Positions 51,778 through 59,082 of a stretch of 64,000 nucleotides of DNA are shown in pieces (the first letter of the stretch is position 1; every line of letters begins with the position of its first letter). The position numbers and the translations under genes are program-made. The notes below the pieces were generated by a model. It made no database searches. It saw only the letters and a program-made list of their open reading frames with translations, and had not been told where the DNA came from. The stretch is from Oscillospiraceae bacterium (GTDB taxonomy: Bacteria > Bacillota > Clostridia > Oscillospirales > Ruminococcaceae). The DNA lies in NCBI GenBank assembly GCA_017847875.1, contig JAGASN010000002.1, forward strand, positions 62,001 to 126,000, written 5' to 3'.

Positions 51778-52104
51778 TTTTTATCCTTTTTATTTTGAAA
51801 TTACTTTTTATATTCTATAACTTATCGTGGCAAAAAGCAATAGATTACTGAATTGAATCTTTTTAATATACAACCCCATTTCTTTTGTAACCAAAAGAAA
51901 CCGGGTTGTGCCTGAAAAGAAAAGTTTTATCCCCTACCCGCTTGCTCCCGCAAGCGACTCCCCCTTAAAATAAGGGGGAATAAACTCTCCACCAAACGAA
52001 TTGAGTTTTCCATTTCCGACTGTCGCTGCCACCTTCGGAGGCAGCAACAGTTTTCATTACAATTATTTTGCCCGACCATTTTTCCCGAAAGGAGGAACGT
52101 TTTT
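51778..52104. repeat. 327-base gene-free region containing a mosaic of palindromes
   Basis: It holds an interrupted 16-bp hairpin (51870-51909, TTTCTTTTG-TAAC-CAAAAGAAA inside ACAACCC/GGGTTGT), CGCTTGC-TCCC-GCAAGCG (51939-51956), TCCCCCTTA-AAA-TAAGGGGGA (51959-51979) and CTGTCGCTGCC/GGCAGCAACAG with one mismatch (52020-52050). The middle two resemble the window's two-hairpin repeat family. No ORF or RNA gene is evident. Confidence 0.65.
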
Positions 52105-52812
52105 TTGGAAAGACTTGATAAAATCATTTCTAACAGAACCGGAATTTCCAGAAAAGACGCAAAAGCGGCAATTTCCGCAGGAAAAGTTACGGTTTCCGGT
52201 AAAATTATACGTTCTTCCGACTTTAAAGTTGGCGAAAACGACGAAATTTTTCTTGGCTGCAACAAAATAAGCGGAAATGCGCACATATATATTGTGCTCA
52301 ACAAACCGAAAGGCTATGTTTCCGCAACGGAAGACCCGGAGCAGAAAACCGTTATTGAACTTGTTCCTCCGGAGCTTTTCCGAAACGGAATTTTCCCGGC
52401 GGGAAGATTGGACAAGGATACCACCGGACTTATGATAATAACCGACGACGGAGATTTTGCCCACAGGATTCTTGCGCCGAAAAAACACGTTCCTAAAAAA
52501 TATGCGGTCACCATTGACCTTCCGGTAACGGACGAAATGGAGAAAGGTTTTTCCGAAGGAATCGAACTTTCCGACGGAATCTGCAAATCCGCAAAGCTCC
52601 TGAAAACCGGCGATTTTACCTGTGAAGTAACCCTTTCCGAAGGGCGATATCACCAGATCAAAAGAATGTTTGGCTGTTTCGGAGCAAAGGTCACGGAACT
52701 TCACCGCCTTTCCATGGGCGGTTTTTGTCTTCCGGAAAATCTGCTCCCGGGAGAATGCCGGGAACTTACCAATGAAGAATTGGCTTTGATTGAAAGCAAG
52801 GTGAACGAATGA
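52105..52812 (+). CDS. RsuA/RluB family pseudouridine synthase
   Basis: The 235 residues start at TTG 52105, ten bases after AAGGAGG, with an S4 domain (M-E-R-L-D-K-I-I-S-N-R-T-G-I-S-R-K-D). The catalytic G-R-L-D-K-D-T-T-G-L and the G-R-Y-H-Q-I-K-R-M-F box place it in the RsuA/RluB/E/F group. The rRNA target is not specified. Its stop overlaps the glycosyltransferase ATG by four bases, an odd pairing of functions. Confidence 0.92.
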   Translation: MERLDKIISNRTGISRKDAKAAISAGKVTVSGKIIRSSDFKVGENDEIFLGCNKISGNAHIYIVLNKPKGYVSATEDPEQKTVIELVPPELFRNGIFPAGRLDKDTTGLMIITDDGDFAHRILAPKKHVPKKYAVTIDLPVTDEMEKGFSEGIELSDGICKSAKLLKTGDFTCEVTLSEGRYHQIKRMFGCFGAKVTELHRLSMGGFCLPENLLPGECRELTNEELALIESKVNE

Positions 52813-53747
52813 TACTTTATACCGTAATTCCCTGTTACAACGAGGAAAAAGTTTTGCCCGAAACCATTCGGGTAATGACAGAAAAATATGAAAGTCTTAT
52901 CCAGCGGAAGATGATTTCCGAAAAAAGCAGAGTGCTTTTTGTTGATGACGGTTCCTTTGACGATACCTGGGAAACAATCTGCGAAGCTCATAAGAAAAAC
53001 GAGATTTTCTGCGGAATAAAACTCAGCAGAAACCGCGGACACCAAAACGCCCTTCTTGCGGGACTTATGGAAGCAAAGGAATTTTGCGATGCGGCGATTT
53101 CCGTTGATGCGGACCTTCAGGACGATATCGACGCCATTGACGAAATGGTTGAAAAATTCGGCGAAGGCCGCGACATTGTTTACGGAGTCCGCAACAAACG
53201 CAGCACCGACCGCTTTATGAAGCGTTTTACCGCCGAAGGTTATTACCGCCTTATGGAATTTTTCGGAACGCACATCATCTTCAACCATGCGGATTACCGC
53301 CTTATGAGCAAAAAAGCTCTTGAAGCGCTTTCGGAATTCGACGAAGTCAACCTTTTCCTTCGGGGAATGGTTCCGATGCTTGGTTTTAAAACCGCAAAAG
53401 TTTATTACGAACGCAGGGAGCGTTTTGCCGGCGAAAGCAAATACAGCGTTGGAAAGATGATTGATCTTGCATGGAACGGAATCACTTCCTTCAGCGTAAA
53501 GCCCGTTGATATGATTCTTTTTGCCGGCGTGCTCATTGCGGGATTTTCTGTGCTCGCAATGTTCATTCTTTTGGTGCTCACGCTTTTTGGTGTGCTCAAA
53601 GGAGCAACCGGCTGGATAATTGCTTCGGTTTTCCTTTGCACCGGAATAAATCTCACAGCACTCGGCGTTGTCGGGCAATATGTTTGCAGGGCTTATCTTG
53701 AAGCGAAACACAGACCGAAATATATAATTGAAGAAAAGACAGAATAA
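52809..53747 (+). CDS. GtrB-like polyprenyl-phosphate glycosyltransferase
   Basis: The 312 residues are a GT2/DPM1-type enzyme: V-I-P-C-Y-N-E-E at 6-13, V-D-D-G-S-x-D-D-T, S-V-D-A-D-L-Q-D-D (catalytic DxD), and Y-x-x-R-x-R-F-A-G-E-S-K-Y-S, then two C-terminal TM helices (about 230-300). It charges undecaprenyl phosphate with a sugar. In the two TM helices, V-L pairs are encoded GTGCTC four times in 70 bases. GtrA is nearby at 51.3 kb. Confidence 0.9.
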   Translation: MILYTVIPCYNEEKVLPETIRVMTEKYESLIQRKMISEKSRVLFVDDGSFDDTWETICEAHKKNEIFCGIKLSRNRGHQNALLAGLMEAKEFCDAAISVDADLQDDIDAIDEMVEKFGEGRDIVYGVRNKRSTDRFMKRFTAEGYYRLMEFFGTHIIFNHADYRLMSKKALEALSEFDEVNLFLRGMVPMLGFKTAKVYYERRERFAGESKYSVGKMIDLAWNGITSFSVKPVDMILFAGVLIAGFSVLAMFILLVLTLFGVLKGATGWIIASVFLCTGINLTALGVVGQYVCRAYLEAKHRPKYIIEEKTE

Positions 53748-53751
53748 TTTT

Positions 53752-53781
53752 AAATACCCCGGATTTTTTCGGGGTATTTTT
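53752..53781 (+). terminator. Terminator after the GtrB-like gene
   Basis: AAATACCCCG/CGGGGTATTT stem with following T run. Confidence 0.85.
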
Positions 53782-53919
53782 GTGTCAATTTTTTGGCTTT
53801 TTACTTTATCGCTTTATTTTGCTGAATTATTTTTATTTCGCTAAAATTTGTATTTTTTATATTCTATATTTTAGTATAGTTAAAAAACAGCTTTATTAAA
53901 ATAAAAATTTATATTTAAG

Positions 53920-53948
53920 TTAAAATTCGTCTATAAATAGTATATAAT
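53920..53948 (+). promoter_or_regulatory. Sigma-A-type promoter of putP
   Basis: TTAAAA (53920-53925), 17 bases, TATAAT (53943-53948) in an AT-rich upstream region. Confidence 0.5.
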
Positions 53949-54022
53949 TAGTTCTGTGTTGCAGTCTATAAAACGAAGGTGTATAATATGCTCAAGTTTT
54001 TGAAAAACGGAGGGCATTCACC

Positions 54023-55606
54023 ATGACTGACGCACAGATCAAGATGTTAATTTCAATGGTTCTTTATATGGCGGTCGTAATCGCCATCGGCGTTTATTTT
54101 TCAAAACGCGCCAACAGGAACAGCAACGAATATTTTCTCGGCGGACGCAGTCTTGGTCCATGGGTCACCGCTATGAGCGCGGAAGCTTCCGATATGAGCG
54201 GCTGGCTTTTGATGGGACTTCCGGGCGTTGCATACTGGATGGGTCTTGCGGACGCTTTCTGGACCGCTGTAGGCCTTGCGGCAGGAACCTACGTTAACTG
54301 GCTCATTGTTGCAAAGCGTCTTCGCCGTTACAGCGTTAAAATCGACGCCATCACCGTCCCGGATTATTTTTCAAAACGCTTCCACGAAGCGGACGGCAAA
54401 AAATCCCTTCTTATCATCGCTTCGATTTTCATTCTTGTTTTCTTTTCCGTATATGCGGGAAGCTGTTTTGTTGCCTGCGGAAAACTTTTTTCCACTCTCT
54501 TTGGTCTTCCCTATGTTCCGATGATGATAATCGGCGCAATTTTCGTTATTGTCTATACCTTCCTCGGTGGATTCCTTGCAGAAAGCGCTTCCGATTTTAT
54601 GCAGGCAATCGTTATGATAGCTGCGCTCACCGTTATCCTTACCCTTTCGACCATTTCCGCCGGCGGAATCGGTGCTGTTATTGAAAACGCAAAGAACATT
54701 CCCGGTTTCTTCGAGCTTTTCGGAATTGCAACTCCGGTCCTCGGCGAAAACGGACTTCAGCTTGTTGAAAACGGAAAACCCGTTTTCGGTGAAGCGGGCG
54801 CTTACGGAATCATAACCGTTCTTTCAACTCTCAGCTGGGGACTCGGATATTTCGGAATGCCCCAGGTTCTTCTCCGCTTTATGGCGGCAAGAAAAACTTC
54901 CGAAATCACCATGAGCCGCCGCATCGCCACCGTTTGGGTAATAATTTCTCTTGCGGCCGCGGTTACAATCGGTATTATCGGAAGAGCATTGCTCCCCACC
55001 GAAGAAGCTCTTCTTTCCTCTTCCGGCGCGGAAAACGTATTTATCATAATCTGCGGAAAACTTCTTCCGCCTATCGTTGCCGGCGTAATCATGTCCGGAA
55101 TTCTTGCGGCAACAATAAGCTCTTCCGATTCCTATCTTCTCATTGCGGCTTCCGCATTTTCGAAGAACCTTTATCAGGGAGTTTTTCATAAGAGAGCCAC
55201 CGACAAACAGGTTATGCGCTGCTCAAAAATCGTTCTTGTTGCAATCGCACTTTTCGGAATTATTGTTGCTCTTGATGAAAACAGCGTTATTTTCAACGTA
55301 GTTTCCTTTGCCTGGGCAGGCTTTGGCGCAACTTTTGGTCCTCTTATGCTCATCAGCCTTTTCTGGAAAAAAGTTACCCATTCCGCCGCTGTTGCAGGAA
55401 TGCTTTCCGGCGGAGCAATGGTTTTCATCTGGGAATATGTTTTCACTCCTTTCGGCAAAACAAACGGAATAAGCGTTCTTACGGTTTATGAACTTCTTCC
55501 GGCATTCCTTGTTTCCACTGCAGTTATCTTCGCGGTCTCGAAATTCACAAAAGCTCCCGCAGAAGAAATCACCGCGGAATTCGATTCCGTTGCGGCAGTT
55601 GAATAA
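54023..55606 (+). CDS. putP: Sodium/proline symporter PutP
   Basis: SSS family (13 TM) transporter importing proline with Na+. The 527 residues start MTDAQIKMLISMVLYMAVV; S-A-E-A-S-D-M-S-G-W-L and G-G-R-S-L-G-P-W are PutP motifs. Length is typical (about 500). GGAGGG precedes ATG 54023. An insertion in loop 6 (residues 225-260, P-V-L-G-E-N-G) is longer than in E. coli PutP. Confidence 0.93.
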   Translation: MTDAQIKMLISMVLYMAVVIAIGVYFSKRANRNSNEYFLGGRSLGPWVTAMSAEASDMSGWLLMGLPGVAYWMGLADAFWTAVGLAAGTYVNWLIVAKRLRRYSVKIDAITVPDYFSKRFHEADGKKSLLIIASIFILVFFSVYAGSCFVACGKLFSTLFGLPYVPMMIIGAIFVIVYTFLGGFLAESASDFMQAIVMIAALTVILTLSTISAGGIGAVIENAKNIPGFFELFGIATPVLGENGLQLVENGKPVFGEAGAYGIITVLSTLSWGLGYFGMPQVLLRFMAARKTSEITMSRRIATVWVIISLAAAVTIGIIGRALLPTEEALLSSSGAENVFIIICGKLLPPIVAGVIMSGILAATISSSDSYLLIAASAFSKNLYQGVFHKRATDKQVMRCSKIVLVAIALFGIIVALDENSVIFNVVSFAWAGFGATFGPLMLISLFWKKVTHSAAVAGMLSGGAMVFIWEYVFTPFGKTNGISVLTVYELLPAFLVSTAVIFAVSKFTKAPAEEITAEFDSVAAVE

Positions 55607-55653
55607 GATTTTTTTACTCCTTTTCTTCTTTTAGTTTTTCCCTTTGCGGGAAT

Positions 55654-55686
55654 AAAAAAGCATCTGCCCTGCAGATGCTTTTTTAT
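55654..55686. terminator. Terminator after putP
   Basis: AAAAAGCATCTGC/GCAGATGCTTTTT stem with T run. Confidence 0.9.
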
Positions 55687-55690
55687 TTTT

Positions 55691-56193
55691 TCATTCGGTT
55701 TTTGTTCCGTATTCGCTTACAAATTCATCAAGAGCATTTCCAAGCGAGCGGTCTATATAATAAAACTTCATTTCATCTTTACTGAAAAACAGTTCGTTAT
55801 CTCCGATATATATCCATTCCGCAGTATTATCCGGTCTTGCTATAGCTATATCGAACCAGATATTGCCGCTGTTTTGTTTGATTTTCCGGGGAGAAGGTTT
55901 TTTGGTGAATTTATAATCTTTTCATTGCTCAAAATTTCCAGCAATTTTTCATTCAGTCCGTTTTCCGGAGTACATTCAACCGAATATCTTTCCAGATCCA
56001 AAGGACCTTTTGAAGCGGAGGTGAATTTTTTCTGGCTGATATGTATTACGCAGTTTTCATTTACCGGAGAATCAAAAGCGCTTTCGATTGGACGTGGAAA
56101 GAAATATATTGCCACAACCAGCAAAACGGCGGCAATTATTGATAAAACCGCAATTTTTCTTTTGTCAATTTTAATCCCATGCGTCTTCTGCAT
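55691..56193 (-). pseudogene. Membrane-anchored protein interrupted by a -1 frameshift
   Basis: The frame starting MQKTHGIKIDKRKIAVLSII (TM helix about 11-33) ends at 55846. A second frame continues smoothly to TGA at 55691: S-G-N-I-W-F-D-I-A-I-A-R-P-D-N-T-A-E-W-I-Y and Y-Y-I-D-R-S-L-G-N-A-L-D-E-F. The join needs a -1 shift near 55898-55922. There A AAA AAC (55897-55903) is a textbook -1 slippery heptamer, and an A4 run at 55919-55922 is a plausible indel site. It may be a real mutation, a sequencing error or programmed slippage. The starting ATG overlaps the LRR gene by 23 bases. Confidence 0.7.
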
Positions 56194-56905
56194 AGATATC
56201 TTCCCCTTTCCCTTCAAGTTTTGAAATTGTTCTTACTCCGAGATTGGGGCAATCCGCAAAAGCTCCTGCTCCGACATACTTAAGGCTTTTCGGAACAACA
56301 ACGGTCCTTAAATTTCTGCAGCCGTAAAACGCTTTATCATAGATTTCCTCAAGACCTTCCGGAAGAACGATTTTCCTAAGGCTTTCGCAGGTTGAAAAAG
56401 CGCCGTAACCGATTTTTGTAACTCCTTCGGGAATCGTTATTTCCCGAAGTTTCCAGCAGCCGATAAATGCCAAATCATTTATTTCCGTTTCCGTAGGAAG
56501 AAGTTCGGCTTTTTTAATTGCCGATCCGCTTAAAATTCCGCTTGCCCTCGGCATATCTTTTGGAATTTCAATTTCCGAAAGCCTTTTGCAGATGCAGAAA
56601 ATTCGCGGAATTTCCCCTTCGATTTTTCCGGAAATTTTTATTTTCCGCAGATCCTCGCAAAGGAAGAATACTTCCTTTCCGATTTTTGTTACCGTTTCCG
56701 GAATTTCAATTTCCCGAATATCCGAACCGCGAAAAGCGCATTCACCGATTTCCTTAACACTTTTCGGAATCGTTACGGAATCTATTTCCGCCACCTCAAA
56801 GGCGCTTTTTCCGATTTTTTCAACGCCTTCCGGAATTACCGGATTTTTTGATTTTCCGTTATATTTTATAAGGACTTTTCGTTTTATTTCAAAATCTTTC
56901 GGCAT
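56171..56905 (-). CDS. Leucine-rich repeat (LRR_5/BspA-type) protein
   Basis: The 244 residues start MPKDFEIKRKVLIKYNG, ATG 56905 after AAAGGAG. They are almost entirely LRR_5 repeats of about 23 residues, as in I-P-E-G-V-E-K-I-G-K-S-A-F and L-P-E-G-L-E-E-I-Y-D-K-A-F-Y-G-C-R-N-L-R. There is no signal peptide or TM helix, so it seems cytosolic. BspA-like proteins are often surface or interaction proteins. It is read with the frameshifted membrane gene downstream. Confidence 0.83.
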   Translation of the reverse strand: MPKDFEIKRKVLIKYNGKSKNPVIPEGVEKIGKSAFEVAEIDSVTIPKSVKEIGECAFRGSDIREIEIPETVTKIGKEVFFLCEDLRKIKISGKIEGEIPRIFCICKRLSEIEIPKDMPRASGILSGSAIKKAELLPTETEINDLAFIGCWKLREITIPEGVTKIGYGAFSTCESLRKIVLPEGLEEIYDKAFYGCRNLRTVVVPKSLKYVGAGAFADCPNLGVRTISKLEGKGEDIYAEDAWD

Positions 56906-56909
56906 TAAA

Positions 56910-57317
56910 TCAACTCCTTTCTCCATAAGCTCCCTCTGATGAGGGAGCTGTCAGCATTGCTGACTGAGGGAGAGATTTTACCTCGGAATCAATATATTTA
57001 CATACATCTTCGAATTTATAATAAATATCGAAATTAGAAATTCTTATTACCTTTAATCCGAATTTTTCAAGTTCTTCCGTCCTGATCAAATCCCTTGTGT
57101 ATATTTCTTTTTCAAAATGTTCTTTTCCGTCTATTTCCACTATGAGTTTCGCTTTTGCACAGTAAAAATCCACTATATATTCGCCTATTGCTTTTTGCCT
57201 TTGAAAACGAATAGGATAGTTCCTTAAAAATTGATACCACAATTTCTTTTCCCACGGAGTCATATTTTTCCGTAAAGATCTGGCGGCCGGAATATTATTT
57301 TTATTATATTCTATCAT
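56910..57317 (-). CDS. DUF559 (VSR-like endonuclease fold) protein
   Basis: The 135 residues match DUF559: R-x-x-M-T-x-x-E-x-x-L-W-x-x-L-R-N-x-x-I-R-F-x-R-Q-x-x-I-G-x-Y-I-V-D-F-Y-C, then L-I-V-E-I-D-G-K-E-H-F. This is the PD-(D/E)XK-like core D-F-x-C and E-I-D-G. The start ATG at 57317 uses a GGGAGAG ribosome binding site that belongs to the right-hand repeat. The last 20 codons (S-L-P-Q-S-A-M-L-T-A-P-S-S-E) translate the left-hand repeat. The gene therefore lies wholly inside a repeat-bounded unit. Confidence 0.86.
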   Translation of the reverse strand: MIEYNKNNIPAARSLRKNMTPWEKKLWYQFLRNYPIRFQRQKAIGEYIVDFYCAKAKLIVEIDGKEHFEKEIYTRDLIRTEELEKFGLKVIRISNFDIYYKFEDVCKYIDSEVKSLPQSAMLTAPSSEGAYGERS

Positions 57318-57367
57318 ATTCTCTCCCTCCGCCTCATTACATTCGGCACCTCCCTCATCAGAGGGAG
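56930..57367. mobile_element. DUF559 cassette bounded by 18-bp perfect inverted repeats
   Basis: Left terminus CTCCCTCTGATGAGGGAG (56930-56947) and right terminus, its exact reverse complement (57350-57367), bound about 438 bp. Each terminus is followed inward by a second palindrome and GGAGGGAGAG or its equivalent (left to 56974, right from 57321). Left reads hairpin-CTGTCAGC-ATT-GCTGAC-TGAGGGAGAG. No target-site duplication is obvious. Interpretation as a mobile or REPIN-like unit is inference. Confidence 0.6.
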
Positions 57368-57371
57368 GTTA

Positions 57372-58397
57372 TTAAACTTCGATTTCCCCGGAGATTATTT
57401 TTTTGTAATCCTCAAGGTTTTTAACAAGAAGTTCCGCGGCGTTGAGACCATAGGGACATTTTGTATGGCATTTTCCGCAGTGGATGCAGTCTTCGATTTT
57501 TGCCATTTCCGCCTGCCATTCTTCGGAAACCCAGCCTTTTGAAGGCGCACGGCGAATCATAAGGGACATTCTTGCGCAGTCGTTGATTTTTATTCCCGCA
57601 GGACAGGGCATGCAGTAACCGCATCCGCGGCAGAAATCTCCAGCAAGTTCCGAGCGGTCTTTTTCAATTGTTTCAAGAAGTTCGCCTTTCATTTCCGCCG
57701 GATTTTCAAAATAGCCGAGGAATTCTTCAAGCTCGGTCATGCGCTGGATTCCCCAGATCGGAAGGACGTTATCGAACTGCTGCATCCAGGCAAAAGCGGC
57801 GGCGGAATTGTTGATAAGTCCGCCGGCAAGAGCTTTCATGGCAATAAAGCCCATGTTTTGTTCTTTACATCTTTTTACAAGGTTAAGTTCCTGTTCGCCG
57901 GAAAGATAACTCAGCGGGAACTGGAGAGTTTCATAAAGCCCGCTTTCAACCGCTTCTTCCGCAACCTTGATTTTATGTGCGGTTATTCCGATATGGCGGA
58001 TCTTTCCCTGCGCTTTTGCCTCAAGCATCGCTTCATACATTCCGGTGCCGTCGCCGGGCTTATAGCATTGGGAAGCCTGGTGGAACTGATAGATATCGAC
58101 GTAATCGGTTTTCATAAGGCGAAGGGAGGTTTCGAGATCCTTCCAAAAATCCTCCGGAGTTTTTGCGGCGGTTTTTGTCGCTATGAAGATTTTTTCGCGG
58201 ATATCGGAAAGGGCGTTTCCGATTTTTTCTTCGCTGTCGGTATAGGCTCTTGCGGTATCGAAAAAGGTCATTCCGCCTTCGTATGCTCTGCGAAGGATTT
58301 TTACCGCAGTTTCCATATCATCACGCTGGACCGGAAGGGCACCGAAAGCATTTTGGGGTGTAACTATTCCTGTTGAACCGAGGGTTATTGTTTTCAT
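57372..58397 (-). CDS. Aldo/keto reductase with C-terminal ferredoxin motifs
   Basis: The 341 residues have an AKR barrel: F-D-T-A-R-A-Y-T-D-S-E-E-K-I-G (catalytic Asp, Tyr), A-T-K-T-A, and Y-Q-F-H-Q. The usual His in H-x-x is retained as F-H-Q. A C-terminal 4Fe-4S region follows: C-R-G-C-G-Y-C-M-P-C-P and C-I-H-C-G-K-C-H-T-K-C-P-Y. Such fusion proteins are common in anaerobes; the substrate is unknown. ATG 58397 follows GGAGG. It begins next to the right end of the DUF559 cassette. Confidence 0.9.
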   Translation of the reverse strand: MKTITLGSTGIVTPQNAFGALPVQRDDMETAVKILRRAYEGGMTFFDTARAYTDSEEKIGNALSDIREKIFIATKTAAKTPEDFWKDLETSLRLMKTDYVDIYQFHQASQCYKPGDGTGMYEAMLEAKAQGKIRHIGITAHKIKVAEEAVESGLYETLQFPLSYLSGEQELNLVKRCKEQNMGFIAMKALAGGLINNSAAAFAWMQQFDNVLPIWGIQRMTELEEFLGYFENPAEMKGELLETIEKDRSELAGDFCRGCGYCMPCPAGIKINDCARMSLMIRRAPSKGWVSEEWQAEMAKIEDCIHCGKCHTKCPYGLNAAELLVKNLEDYKKIISGEIEV

Positions 58398-58495
58398 TTT
58401 TCTACCTCCGAAAAACTTTTGTCTGATTCAAGAATAAACCCCGGGGCGGATTTTGTCAATTTAAGATTTTATTAAAAGTTGCGACAGTTTTCATC

Positions 58496-58524
58496 TTGAC
58501 ATTTTTCCGAAAATGCAACATAAT
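58496..58524 (+). promoter_or_regulatory. Consensus promoter for tRNA-Gly
   Basis: TTGACA (58496-58501), 17 bases, CATAAT (58519-58524), 11 bases before the tRNA. Confidence 0.8.
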
Positions 58525-58535
58525 ATTTTATATTC

Positions 58536-58609
58536 GCAGGCATAGTTCATCGGTAGAACGGTCGCTTCCCAAGCCACAAAGGCGGGTTCGATTCCCGTTG
58601 CCTGCTCCA
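58536..58609 (+). tRNA. tRNA-Gly (CCC anticodon), CCA encoded
   Basis: Acceptor GCAGGCA/TGCCTGC with discriminator T and genomic CCA. The D arm is GTTC-ATCGGTA-GAAC, the anticodon loop TTCCCAA, and the T arm G-C-G-G-G-TTCGATT-C-C-C-G-T. The anticodon stem has an unusual C-C mismatch in its third pair (58563 and 58575). It may act through wobble with modification, or be a minor defect. Confidence 0.9.
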
Positions 58610-58616
58610 GAAATAG

Positions 58617-58649
58617 GGCGTACTTTTTTCTTTAAAGTGCGCCTTTTTT
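58617..58649 (+). terminator. Terminator between tRNA-Gly and ridA
   Basis: GGCG-T-ACTTT pairs with AAAGT-G-CGCC, then T6; probably lets some transcription reach ridA. Confidence 0.75.
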
Positions 58650-58671
58650 GATTTTTAACGGAGGAGAAAAA

Positions 58672-59046
58672 ATGGAAAAGAACAGAATCCACACCGAAAA
58701 AGCACCGGCGGCAATAGGCCCTTATTCCCAGGCTATCGACCTTGGCGAAATGATTTTTACAAGCGGCCAAATTCCCGTCGCACCGGACGGAAGCGTCAGC
58801 GACGATATTTCCGAACAGACCCGACAGGCACTTTTAAACCTTAAAGCGGTTGTTGAAGCCGGCGGAAGCAGTTTTGACAAAGTTTTCAAAACAACCGTTT
58901 TCATCACCGATATGGCGCAGTTCGGCGCAATAAACGCCGTTTATTCCGAATTTTTCAGCGAACCTTATCCCGCAAGAAGCTGTGTTCAGGTTGCGGCACT
59001 CCCTAAAGGAGTTTCCATAGAAATCGAAGCCGTTGCGCTTAAATAA
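58672..59046 (+). CDS. ridA: RidA family reactive intermediate/imine deaminase
   Basis: RidA hydrolyses enamine/imine products of PLP enzymes. The 124 residues start MEKNRIHTEKAPAAIGPYS, then F-T-S-G-Q-I-P and the substrate Arg in Y-P-A-R-S-C-V-Q-V-A-A-L-P. The ATG follows GGAGGAG. Length is as expected (about 125). Confidence 0.95.
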   Translation: MEKNRIHTEKAPAAIGPYSQAIDLGEMIFTSGQIPVAPDGSVSDDISEQTRQALLNLKAVVEAGGSSFDKVFKTTVFITDMAQFGAINAVYSEFFSEPYPARSCVQVAALPKGVSIEIEAVALK

Positions 59047-59050
59047 AGCA

Positions 59051-59082
59051 AAAAATACCGTCCGGTCAGGACGGGATTTTTT
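59051..59082. terminator. Terminator between convergent ridA and clpC
   Basis: CCGTCC-GGTCA-GGACGG stem with A and T runs. Confidence 0.83.

Noticed and set aside
56900-57380. Target-site duplication flanking the DUF559 cassette
   Set aside because: Bases outside the two inverted repeats do not match (AAG versus GTT), so I report no duplication.
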